A DNA stretch of 64,000 nucleotides from Streptomyces sp. SKN60 (GTDB lineage Bacteria > Actinomycetota > Actinomycetes > Streptomycetales > Streptomycetaceae): contig NZ_JAHTMW010000017.1 in NCBI RefSeq assembly GCF_026236535.1, positions 62,001-126,000 on the forward strand, given 5' to 3'. Of this stretch, positions 11,301-16,290 are shown in pieces. Position 1 is the first letter of the stretch. Each line of letters begins with the position of its first letter. Below the pieces are notes generated by a model. That model ran no database searches and had not been told where the DNA came from. It was given only the letters and a program-made list of their open reading frames with translations. A program made the translations under genes and the position numbers.

Positions 11301-12786
11301 ACTTGGTCCACGTCACGTCAAGCGACGGCTTGCCTCCAGGGAAGTCATCGGAGCCGAAATTCTTCCACGCCTTGGAATCGGTCGTCGACGCCTTCACCGC
11401 AAGGCCATAGTTCTTCTTCCGGCCATGCGTCCAGTCATCCACCAGCTGACGCCCCGCCGACCCCAGGTTGATCGACTCCCACGTCGGCCCACCACAGACC
11501 CAGGAGCTCGATCCGTCGGCACGCCAGGCGTGAGCGAATGACTTGGATGCCAGGGCAGGGCCTGTCGAGGGGCCCGGGTAGGAACTCGTCGTCGACTCAA
11601 GCCAGCTGGACGTAATTGGATGCACCGTCACAGGTCGAGCGGTGCACGAGTATGACCACGTGTTGTACAGCGCCAGCCGGGCATTGACGACCCAGGCGTT
11701 CTTCAACGTGCTCTCAAGGCCAGCAAACCGCAGGAACGCTGCTGCCTTGTGGCCACCGCCGTCGTAGGTGCCGACCTTGATATTCGTGTCGCCCGCGAAA
11801 TTCACGTTGTATGGGGACTGCACGTAGGTGCCTGAGCTGGCCTCAAAGGAAGTCAAGGTGGTGACCGTCGGGTCGACCTTGACCGGAAAGACACGCGTCG
11901 GGTCGCGCAGCCAGTCCGTGTCCAGCGACACCTTGAGCCCCTGACCACCGACGACGTCCACCAGCTCATAGCGGACACCGTTGGAGATCTCACCCTGATT
12001 GGAGTTCGGGGCGAGGTTCGAGTCCTCCATCCACCCGGCTGGCATGGTGGCCCGCACCCCACCGGCGTTGTCTCTGAACGTCACCGCTCCCGTGGACTCC
12101 AGGCGGGGCGTCAGCCCCTGGGTGTGGAGAGGGAAGAGCCACTCGGTGGGAGCATCGACGCTCTTGAGCGTGATGACTTCCTTGACCGACGTGCCACCAG
12201 CGACGAACCTCAGGTCGGCACCTGGGCGGACATCTTGGTAAGTAATCGTGCTCGCGTCTGCCTCACCTGCGGCGTGCACGACATCCTGCACGGAGAACCC
12301 GACAGAGCTCTCGGCACCCGTCTTCAGGGAAACGAGAGGGGACGAGTCGGCGTAGCCGCCAAACGTCGTCTCCGCCTCCCCCGAAGTAATCTTCCAGCCA
12401 TCACCGGAGGTGTTGACGGCACGCCCCAGCAGTCCGCTCTTGGGCAGGGCCTGCAGGGTCGTGTCGATCGGCTTCCAATCGCCTTGCGCGTCCTGGAAGT
12501 TGATCGGGTCTTCATAGAACCGGGTGGTGAGGGTTCCGTCCGCGTTCTGGAATGTCTTGGACGTGCGTTTCCGCTCAGCGACGAGCTCACGACTTGTCTT
12601 CGAGTCGAAGCCCTTCGGCTCTGTCGCTCCGACCGTCACCGGGACAGTCTTCGCTACGGGAATACGCGAGGCTGGGGAAACGAGCGGAGACAGCATGCCG
12701 CTGTCGATGGGGAGTTCGTTGGGAGCGGGCGAATGACCGAGACGCCCCCCCGCTCGCATCCTCCGAGGTTTCACCGGCAGAGGCAT
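2314..12786 (-). CDS. Giant RHS/YD-repeat polymorphic toxin with DNRLRE and three LamG modules
   Basis: About 3490 residues from the ATG at 12786. Rough order: DNRLRE-type segment, residues 310-500 (YVQSPYNVNFAGDTNIKVG); a conserved pre-RHS domain near 770-900 (VTRTYNSQDPRQKNAFGAGW); three LamG-like modules beginning YWRLNEAEG, YWRLGDRRG and YWRLDEATG at about 950, 1240 and 1480; a long YD-repeat shell; the RHS core end (RNRYAYAEGNPLGGTDPTG) near 3070; a Pro/Arg/Asn-rich linker with three short Cys motifs; and an unassigned C-terminal tip. RHS proteins encapsulate and deliver a toxic tip to neighbouring cells. The ATG at 12786 has no good ribosome binding site. A proper GTG start, strong Shine-Dalgarno sequence and signal peptide lie at 12946 in another frame, so this reading frame is probably the body of a frameshifted or phase-variable gene. 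The tip contains GHLPDTTW and CWHQQDP, suggesting but not proving a metal-dependent nuclease. Confidence 0.9.
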   Translation of the reverse strand: MPLPVKPRRMRAGGRLGHSPAPNELPIDSGMLSPLVSPASRIPVAKTVPVTVGATEPKGFDSKTSRELVAERKRTSKTFQNADGTLTTRFYEDPINFQDAQGDWKPIDTTLQALPKSGLLGRAVNTSGDGWKITSGEAETTFGGYADSSPLVSLKTGAESSVGFSVQDVVHAAGEADASTITYQDVRPGADLRFVAGGTSVKEVITLKSVDAPTEWLFPLHTQGLTPRLESTGAVTFRDNAGGVRATMPAGWMEDSNLAPNSNQGEISNGVRYELVDVVGGQGLKVSLDTDWLRDPTRVFPVKVDPTVTTLTSFEASSGTYVQSPYNVNFAGDTNIKVGTYDGGGHKAAAFLRFAGLESTLKNAWVVNARLALYNTWSYSCTARPVTVHPITSSWLESTTSSYPGPSTGPALASKSFAHAWRADGSSSWVCGGPTWESINLGSAGRQLVDDWTHGRKKNYGLAVKASTTDSKAWKNFGSDDFPGGKPSLDVTWTKYGATYRMGEFVTPITTTAEGVFHVTVTNRGQQMWPKNGNFSLRYLLLDSAGKEITDTSKIRWSAMPADVPPGASVTVDAKIAPLPPGDYTLLWTMNDNGIATFSGAGVPPVGIRVSSTNIPPQLIRIAPPSGTVTSTLTPTLWASATDRDRYPKALQYQFEACEVEGKDTRKNCKMGPKVASQQWAVTSGWLSWSKTYAWYSYAYDGSATSARPEPSLLTTQVPQPAVTGQLGASDTTDEFDERSGNYGTAATDAAVPTVGPELSVTRTYNSQDPRQKNAFGAGWATRWDMQAAAESTGSVLITLATGAQVRFGKNADGSYAGPSGSTGELKAETGGWTLRDGSGALYTFTAAGLLAKIADGHGRVQELTYTNGLLTQAKDVQSGRTLTFTWSNGHVATAETNAVNGAGTALKWSYTYEGDRLTKVCPPSSTTACTIYTYEDGSLYRSTVLDAGPSGYWRLNEAEGETAASETVSGSGMNDAQYRDVTRGAAGVLSGTGNKAGSFDGTDSYLALADDALGSSPFASAEMWFKTTKPGVLLSQANERMEDVEPTVSQSTPLLFVGTDGKLRGQFYYPGTSWTALTSTGVVNDDAWHHVVLSGAGTAQTLYLDGKAVGSKTGAIDHLEQRYTYVGLGWTNVPWLGIDKTDQLGHFNGLIDEVAVYGHTLDARTVAEHYTAKATTSRITKVTLPSGRVSSQVVYDSDTERVTQVTDANKGMWKVSAPRFSAGSTAYADTVRASGPSEYWRLGDRRGITAASALPEGADGDYGDNVALGTYGAFADGDDTAAGLNGDSYIQVADASLNGTALSAELWFRTDKPGILLTESNADISEDQVPTHATPLLYVGTDGKLHGQFYSETTNWIPPVSKNTVNDSQWHHAVVTGNGNTSALYVDGVLAGQISGTITHLDQTRIFFGKGRTGSRWTALDSSDPWGYFSGALDEVAFYPKALTAAEINAHYRARSGMVAGDGPHYRGAVTADAPAGYWRLDEATGSVANSLSAAQNGGGSYTNTALGTDGVFGTGDNTAISLNGNGYTEIPGSILRGSTDLAVEVWFKTTKPGVLIGDQSAPIGGTTVTGTYAPLLYVGTDGKLNGKFYSPGLGTAKVASADSVNDDQWHHAVITATGTAQVLYLDGVQAATLTGAVSHQSNTRTYIGAGFAKNWPAAPAEVSYFTGQIDEVAIYQHGLTADQVAEHYRSREHSSTSALAMTVAVTDPKGQTTSTTYDALRGQRRIASTDVAGGRTTYAYDTGGYLHTVTDPIGHSTITGHDAQGNAVSRTTCRDANSCWTSYAEYYNNAADPLDPRNGRQTTARDARSSSPADNRYKTTTGYTALGLPDKLTLADGRTSSTTYTTGSEAAFGGGTMPAGLVASTVTPQGAVTAYAYFANGDLAKVTDPNGLVTSFIYDGIGRKTGETQISDTYPDGVTTAYGYDSLSNVVTETGAGIKNEITGVTHTAKTTRVFDADRNLLSETVEDLTGGDTAHTTTRHYDDRGLNDSMTDAEGSTTTYSFDPLGQVISEKDALGTETAYSYTPRGAIAETVLKNWTGQPSGEPRDLVLESNAYDPAGRLASTTDALGATTSFSYYDDNLLATTTALQVEQADGTRRDILQESNTYDGANYLIKQVINGGIRTEAFTVDATGRITRSVLDPNGFNRSVDYVYDKDDRLTDTTRYVSATESQTEHVTYDQAGNVTTAALTSGATTITTRNTYDQRGLLLSSTSPRGTKTGADPATYTTTYRYDALGRLVGESSPTVTTETYGNAAQQQRPTTTHGYNAFGDLSHSRDENGAVTSSDFDRLGRTTALTLPAYTPPGGTTITPVYTTAYDALGRVTSSTDPLQRTTRYVYDQLNQLTQRIDPLAGGSSQQLASTEPNPLTGTSTSLSGEGIAHYTWTPTGLPLSVTTPTGARAEATYDGLGRQLTATTVERYPFLQNLTTRYAWDDADNQTAVTSPTGLVSTTTYNPAGEPLTVTPSGEGTTRYTYDGLGRQASVTDGTNRKTTFTYDLLGNITTAADYGTGTTALRSYTSVFDEEGNETSAITPSGGGTAFTYDALGRLTKQEQKVSDTKTVTSTFGYDARGNRTRFTDGRGNTTHYTFNTWGLPESTVEPSTTKHPDLADRTWTTVYNSAGEAVSDLLPGNIKRQRTYDGLGRLIREEGSGTSTPTTPRTFSYDLDGRLTAAGTSATGPANTYTYNDRGMLLQAQGPSGNSQYSYDVDGNMTSRKDAAGTTAYTYDAAGRLDTATDPLTATRVQYDYDQAGRPTQEQYARTAADGQITVASQRTYGYDSLGRQTTDTVTRTATGTAVANSTYGYDLDDRLVQKTTTGTAGAADNTYTYDLVSRMTSWTSGTSTTTYGWDDAGNLIKQGATNGVYDARNRLETWGSETYTYSPRGTTDAVTQTGGTTRSLTFDAFERTVSNGGSTFTYDSLDRVLTDDGTPFTYDGATNNLVTDATTAYTRTPEGNLLASAGLTTAGLERLAITDQHTDLVAGLSADGTIITGSRAYDPFGKVTASDGSNPALGYQSGWTDPTTGEINMAARWYQPGTGAFTSRDTWQLDPKPSGRGNRYAYAEGNPLGGTDPTGHAFDPRNGGGGPGAGGRGGAYGGSGGGGSVGRTMFRRPSRTGTRSVTRARDQECSRYSSRCSTKSKSQRTSAKRPGNARNQECSKYSPTCRVNTTRGRGNSKPKGCAYYGTCSTTTGNPTTPRGNTGNRGNGTNRGDGSRTNTNKPPRPKEPQNPSGGKNPKPAPTRTKPKPEVKTTVAANQQQAVDQAVVVLTDIERMVVEAAQPLTPDEAVQTGGDAGGQQSNDRRNDDDVDCTAQLAERVRRADRGMSGPVCFRAPEGATDAQIEELKDHIAALNAIPGYWSPTGRVSPTSKVDTVAGTLTLNEVATKYLDKVHRPAVKGTPYDYAQNGKSPGHLPDTTWSGKWAPYCWHQQDPAVNEQVGAYAQKYKVGYRPTGFFYAGVRNNPSTYTTERVAGSVSRGQYGICQISRP
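3217..3420 (-). repeat. Three short Cys motifs in the toxin linker
   Basis: Just after the RHS core the protein carries ECSRYSSRC, ECSKYSPTC and CAYYGTC, separated by basic spacers of 20 to 30 residues. All keep a C-x(5-6)-C spacing with a central Tyr. This is a degenerate tandem motif between the YD shell and the toxin tip. It could be a disulfide-bonded or metal-binding stalk. I do not recognise a named domain. Confidence 0.6.
7730..9950 (-). repeat. Three tandem LamG-like (concanavalin fold) modules inside the RHS gene
   Basis: Three diverged copies of about 200 codons occupy roughly 9330-9950, 8480-9080 and 7730-8370. Each starts with YWRL-[ND/GD/DE], has a KPG(V/I)LL or PLL(F/Y)VGTDGKL block, a WHH(V/A)V block, a YLDG or YVDG turn and a closing IDEVA or LDEVA block. 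Glycan or matrix binding is the usual role of such modules in secreted proteins. Confidence 0.75.
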
Positions 12787-12946
12787 GGTGCGATCGTCCG
12801 GCGGCTGAGCCCAACGACTGCTCGGGAGACTCCCCGCTCGTCACACGCGCCCCGGCAAACGCTGGTGTGGCAGCCGCACCTTCCATGCCAGTGATTGCTG
12901 CCAGGACGAAGGCAATGGCAACGGAAACAGGCCGCACGAAACGCAC
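12587..12946 (-). pseudogene. Out-of-frame N-terminal signal-peptide segment of the RHS toxin gene
   Basis: The GTG at 12946 has a strong Shine-Dalgarno (GAGGGGGG) four bases upstream. It encodes a typical secretion signal: basic MRFVRP, hydrophobic VSVAIAFVLAAITG, then a small-residue region with ATPAFAGA. The frame continues through ASGGASRS and dies at 12587 within the RHS gene. At the run of seven G (12745-12751 on the minus strand), removing one G would join ...ASGG directly to RLGHSPAPNELP of the RHS body. So the natural product is most likely one protein starting at 12946. The assembled sequence carries a one-base frame error, a phase-variable tract, or a real inactivating mutation. 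Confidence 0.75.
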
Positions 12947-13403
12947 GGTTCCCCCCTCAGAACACGATCAAGAGAAGGTCAGTAGATCGACATATAGATG
13001 AGGCGTTCAAGAGTCGTAGTCATTTCGTGATCATGAAGTGAAGATCATTCTGTGACATTCACACCTAAGTCACAGCAGCTGCAAGCCTTGATCCTTGAGG
13101 TGCGTGCGCAGATCAACAGGCGGGCATGAGATCGGCCACCGAGAACGTGACCGTTTGCGAAGACAGAGCAGGACGTGGCGGCCGGGCACGTCACGACGGC
13201 CGAGCTAGTGCCGGGCGTGAAAGAACGGCTCTCGCGTCCGTGCACAAGAGACGGGAAGCGCCGGTGCACGACTTCCGCCGGTCGTGGGCACCGATCGCCC
13301 GCAACCGTGGCCACACCCGCGGTTGCGTCTGAAGCGCGGGCTTGGATGAAAGGCAGATGCCGTCCGACCAGAGGGCATCGATCGACGCTCCTGACGCGAG
13401 CGT
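12947..13403. other. AT-rich promoter region of the RHS gene and gene-free stretch
   Basis: 12961-13080 is about 43% GC, exceptional for this chromosome. This is where the RHS promoter must lie; on the minus strand there is a TTGAAC box followed by TATATG and TCTACT possibilities, none decisive. Further right, 13301-13307 and 13320-13326 form a 7-bp hairpin (GCAACCG/CGGTTGC). I see no gene with a credible start and ribosome site in this interval. Confidence 0.5.
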
Positions 13404-13514
13404 CTACTCGGACCTCGGATCCGACAGATAGGTGCCGACGAGCTTGCCGTCGTAGCCAGCGGCCTGGGCAGCGGTCTCCAAGCTCGGATAGTCCTGGCCG
13501 TCGGCGTCGATCAT
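13404..13514 (-). CDS. Small hypothetical ORF, possible gene remnant
   Basis: 36 codons starting MIDADGQDYPSLETAAQAAG and ending at a TAG. The ATG overlaps, as ATGA, the stop of a reading frame that encodes an IRCRCIHQWVEPELTRADAQR tail just upstream, which suggests a former coupled pair. I do not recognise the product. It may be the tail of a small island gene that has lost its context. Confidence 0.3.
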   Translation of the reverse strand: MIDADGQDYPSLETAAQAAGYDGKLVGTYLSDPRSE

Positions 13515-13592
13515 CGCTGCGCATCCGCACGCGTCAGTTCGGGTTCGACCCACTGGTGGATGCATCGGCAGCGGATGCTGATCTCGCTGCGG

Positions 13593-13787
13593 TCACAGAT
13601 GACCATCCAGTCGCCGCCAGGCTCCGCAGTCCGGGCAGATCACCAGGATGCCGCCGATGCGGATTCCGCTCAGGGTGGGTGGTAGCGCGGAGACGGATTT
13701 ACCGTCGCCAAGCAGCGTCTCCTTTACCTCACGCAGGACGGCCAGGAGCGCTGCCGTCAGGTCGTCGAGACGACCGTCGGGCCGCAC
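13593..13787 (-). pseudogene. Small zinc-finger-like ORF, apparently frameshifted
   Basis: The GTG at 13787 opens about 64 codons: VRPDGRLDDLTAALLAVLREVKE, then GILVICPDCGAWRRLDGHL and a TGA. A CPDCG knuckle without a second Cys pair is incomplete. The second pair exists just downstream in the +1 frame (ICDRSEISIRCRCIHQW), so a frame slip in the 13596-13620 region probably broke one small CxxC/CxC protein. It sits directly behind the C39 peptidase stop and belongs to the island side of the right repeat. Function unknown. Confidence 0.4.
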
Positions 13788-13791
13788 ATGC

Positions 13792-13937
13792 TCACACCAG
13801 GCCGAGCGACCGCAGTGCGCGGTGCAGACTTGGTGCTGACTTGACCGGCCAGAAGATGTAACAGACACCCCCCGTACCGCTTCTGACCTTGCCGTTTGCG
13901 TCATAACGCTTGGTCCGCAGCCAGATGTTCTCCCACT
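13792..13937. repeat. Right copy of the imperfect direct repeat flanking the RHS island
   Basis: This is the 3' end of the intact C39 peptidase gene. It pairs without gaps with 1260-1405 at roughly 80% identity, in the same orientation. Confidence 0.85.
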
Positions 13938-15159
13938 CGCGGCGCCGGTAGACCCGGCGGACCGCCTCGTTGCTGGGGGAGGCGGGGTCGTTGGCGATCA
14001 CGTCGCCGTCGGCGGTGAAGCCGATGACGGTCATCAGGTGGCCCGAGGTGCCGTAGCCGGCGCCGGTGAGTTCTTCCTTGCGGAAGGACTGGGACGTTAT
14101 GGCCGGGATGCCGGCGCGGATCAGGGTCTCCAGGTCGGTGAGCGAGCCGAGGCGGGTGACGACCGCGTTCATGTCGGGGTAGGCGGCGGCGTAGGCGGCG
14201 TTGAAGGGCCAGTTGCCGCAGCCGGCGTACTGGTAGTCGTAGGTGTGGCGGGCCGCGTGGCAGACCTGGGGGTCGGCGAAGTCGGGGTTCACCCAGGCGA
14301 GGTCGGCGGTGGAGGGGCGGCGGCCCCAGTACTCGACGATCATCTGCGAGGAGGTGGGGCTGCACCAGGCCTCGCCGCCGTTGTCGTACTCGGGGTACTG
14401 GCCGACGTGGGTGTTCTGGGAGTAGCGCGGCACGGTCAGCTCGTGGTCGAGGCCGGGCGCGGAGGCGGGGACCTCGAAGCGGTCCGGGATGTCGGAGGCC
14501 ATCGCGCCGAGCCGCCAGACCACCGGCGAGAGGTCCGTGCCGGGGGTGCGGTGGAGGGTGAGGCGGAGCTGGTACGAGAGGAGGCGGAGGCCGTTCGCCG
14601 GGTCGTCGATCGAGAAGGTGTCGGTCCAGATGGAGGCCTTGCCGTCGCTCTGGTCGTCGACCGAGGTGCGGCGGATGTCGGCGTCGCCGGAGGCCCAGCG
14701 GCCCATCACGAACCACGGGGTGTCGGTGCCGTCGCCGTACGTGCCGCGCAGGTCGACCTGGATCCAGGTGCCGGGCGGGGTGTGGGCGTTCCAGGAGGCG
14801 ATGACCTCGGTCGCGGGGACCCTGGAGGTGTGGACCGGCGAGGTCCAGGTCGCGTACTCCCAGGTGCCGGTACGGCCGGTGTGCGGGTCGGTGTAGTCGG
14901 TGCGGCCGGCCGGGACGGCGAGCACCAGGCCGGGGCGGTGGCCGGCGACGGCCCGGGTACCGGCCGCGGTGCCGCAGCGCCAGTCGGTGTAGGTGGACCA
15001 GAAGCGGTTGTCCACGAGTTCGGGGGCGGGGGCACGACCTGCGGCGGCCTCGTCGGCGCGGGCTTCCGTGGCCGCGGCCGGCGCGGCGGACGCCGCCGTT
15101 CCGGCCGCCGCGGCGAGGGCGGCGGCGAGGACGGTTCTGCGCGGGGTGGCAGGGGGCAT
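13792..15159 (-). CDS. Secreted C39-like cysteine peptidase
   Basis: 455 residues. It has a twin-Arg-flavoured signal (PRRTVLAAALAAAAG) and a cleavage zone near AAATEARA, so it is probably exported. A roughly 200-residue N-terminal beta-rich region precedes the C39-like papain-fold domain. That domain carries GGEAWCSPTSS (Cys266), TSGHLMTVIGF (His374) and NDPASPSNEAVRRVY (Asp391 region), a full Cys-His-Asp set. C39-like secreted enzymes in Streptomyces are of unknown target. The ATG at 15159 has GGAGG upstream. Its 3' end is duplicated 12.5 kb away next to the oxidase, so the original layout was probably oxidase and peptidase convergent with a short gap. The substrate is not predictable. Confidence 0.85.
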   Translation of the reverse strand: MPPATPRRTVLAAALAAAAGTAASAAPAAATEARADEAAAGRAPAPELVDNRFWSTYTDWRCGTAAGTRAVAGHRPGLVLAVPAGRTDYTDPHTGRTGTWEYATWTSPVHTSRVPATEVIASWNAHTPPGTWIQVDLRGTYGDGTDTPWFVMGRWASGDADIRRTSVDDQSDGKASIWTDTFSIDDPANGLRLLSYQLRLTLHRTPGTDLSPVVWRLGAMASDIPDRFEVPASAPGLDHELTVPRYSQNTHVGQYPEYDNGGEAWCSPTSSQMIVEYWGRRPSTADLAWVNPDFADPQVCHAARHTYDYQYAGCGNWPFNAAYAAAYPDMNAVVTRLGSLTDLETLIRAGIPAITSQSFRKEELTGAGYGTSGHLMTVIGFTADGDVIANDPASPSNEAVRRVYRRREWENIWLRTKRYDANGKVRSGTGGVCYIFWPVKSAPSLHRALRSLGLV

Positions 15160-15345
15160 GGGCGGTGACCCTCCAGTCGGTGGTGGCGAACGGACGGGCT
15201 GCGGGCCCCACTATCGCGGCTCGCGGACGCCTTCTGCCAGCGATTCGACACGTGCCGCGCGAGCAATATTGGTCTCCACCAGTGGCAGGACGAGCCCCGC
15301 TGACCTGGGGCGGATCCCGGAAGGCCGCTCCCCTACCCTGAAGCC

Positions 15346-15984
15346 ATGACCGTCGACCCCGGCCTCGACCGCGCCGCCACCGCCCTGCGCCGGCTGCCGC
15401 CCTCCTGCGGCCCGGTGCGGCTCGTCGCGGTCGACGGGCACGCCGGATCCGGCAAGTCGACGCTCGCCGCGCGGCTGGCCGCCGCCCTGGGCGGGGCGCC
15501 CGTGCTGCATCTCGACGACCTCGCGAGCCACGAGGAGCTCTTCGAGTGGGACGGCCGGCTCCTCGACCAGGTCGTGGTGCCGCTGTCCGAGGGCCGGGCG
15601 GCGCGCTATCACCCGTACGACTGGAATCTGCGCTCCTTCGGCCCGGCGCGGACGCTGGAGCCGGCGCCGGTGGTGCTTCTGGAGGGCGTGGGGGCCGGGC
15701 GGCGGGTGGTGCGGCCGTTCCTGGCGCGGCTGCTGTGGATGGAGCGCGGTGCCGAGGAGTCCTGGGCGCGCGGGCGGCACCGGGACGGGCCGGCGCAGGC
15801 GGATTTCTGGGACGGCTGGACCGTGGCGGAGACTCGCCATTTCACGGAGGACCCGTCGCGGCCCTTCGCCGACACCTTGGTACGGGAGCGCGGGAAGGGT
15901 TACGAGTGGCTGCCAGGGCCCTCTGTGACAGCGGGCCCGAACCAGATCATCACCCATCGTGACGGGTCCCCGGCCGCAAACTGA
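15346..15984 (+). CDS. Uridine kinase-like P-loop NTPase
   Basis: 212 residues. Walker A is GHAGSGKST near residue 31, followed by LHLDDL, the usual acidic motif of the uridine kinase/Udk-like family, and a GRAARYHPYDWN block that matches the nucleoside-binding region of these proteins. A later LLEGVGAG strand is the expected Walker B-like position. The family phosphorylates nucleosides or related small molecules; many actinobacterial members have no tested substrate. It is divergent from the C39 gene with 186 bases between. Family confident, reaction inferred. Confidence 0.8.
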   Translation: MTVDPGLDRAATALRRLPPSCGPVRLVAVDGHAGSGKSTLAARLAAALGGAPVLHLDDLASHEELFEWDGRLLDQVVVPLSEGRAARYHPYDWNLRSFGPARTLEPAPVVLLEGVGAGRRVVRPFLARLLWMERGAEESWARGRHRDGPAQADFWDGWTVAETRHFTEDPSRPFADTLVRERGKGYEWLPGPSVTAGPNQIITHRDGSPAAN

Positions 15985-16023
15985 GTGGGCGGAACTCCAC
16001 TTCCGCAAGTGCCTCAACTCGGC

Positions 16024-16054
16024 TTGACCCAAGGGGCGTACAGGTCTTACGTTC
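16024..16054 (+). promoter_or_regulatory. Putative promoter upstream of hairpin leader
   Basis: TTGACC at 16024-16029 is a good -35. The best -10 options are TTACGT (16048-16053) or TACGTT (16049-16054), giving 18 or 19 bases of spacer. Plausible but not ideal. Confidence 0.35.
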
Positions 16055-16087
16055 TGAATGTGCGGCTCTGCGGAGTCGCCGCGGACG

Positions 16088-16125
16088 CGAAGCCCCCGGT
16101 TGTTCCCCCGTGATCGGGGGCTTCG
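16088..16125 (+). terminator. Strong hairpin, terminator or attenuator
   Basis: Arms 16088-16098 (CGAAGCCCCCG) and 16115-16125 (CGGGGGCTTCG) are perfect 11-bp complements around a 16-base loop. It ends a possible short transcript starting near 16060. It could also terminate readthrough from the kinase gene. Confidence 0.6.
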
Positions 16126-16290
16126 TTCCGCCCCCGTCATCACCGTGGGTCACGACCGGTGGACGGCCGGCGGATCGCGTCGATCACGGCCGATCGCCCT
16201 CTTCTCCCTCATCACGCACCCCCTGCGCAGGTACGATGCCCCTCGGTGCGGTCAATTCCCGTCCACGTGTAGACGGTTGTGGGGGACCCG

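Larger units (their letters stand above)
1260..13944. mobile_element. Candidate 12.5 kb accessory island (RHS toxin, SUKH immunity) between C39 gene ends
   Basis: The interval is bounded by direct copies of a peptidase gene 3' end. Inside are one polymorphic toxin, one immunity gene and degraded small ORFs. Base composition departs from the flanks: several 60-base lines around 1800-2340 are near half GC and 12961-13080 is about 43% GC, against about 70% or more outside. Site duplication at a gene 3' end resembles the end-restoration left by integrative elements, but no integrase, transposase or replication gene is present. Homologous replacement through related C39 alleles is therefore equally possible. 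This is an inference from layout and composition. Confidence 0.6.
15985..16290. other. Leader region with promoter-like box and early terminator
   Basis: Gene-free stretch before the AAA+ gene. It contains a small GCGGAA/TTCCGC hairpin (15989-16006) just past the kinase stop, a TTGACC box at 16024-16029, a TTACGT-like -10 near 16048, and a strong hairpin at 16088-16125. The pieces together suggest a short leader or small RNA of about 70 nucleotides, still some 160 bases upstream of the next gene. Confidence 0.45.

Noticed and set aside
13301..13326. 7-bp hairpin as a terminator
   Set aside because: Short stem with a 12-base loop and no gene end nearby; not listed as a terminator.
13045..13530. 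Minus-strand 161-codon frame left of the C39 gene
   Set aside because: Arg/Cys-rich without domain or ribosome site; the better frame in part of this region is the 36-codon ORF at 13404-13514.
1260..13944. Integrase- or transposase-driven mobile element
   Set aside because: No integrase, transposase or terminal inverted repeat was found; only the gene-end duplication supports mobility, so the mechanism is left open.
16088..16125. 6C-type structured RNA
   Set aside because: The hairpin has C runs of five in stem and loop, but the second 6C hairpin and six-C loops of the known motif are not seen.
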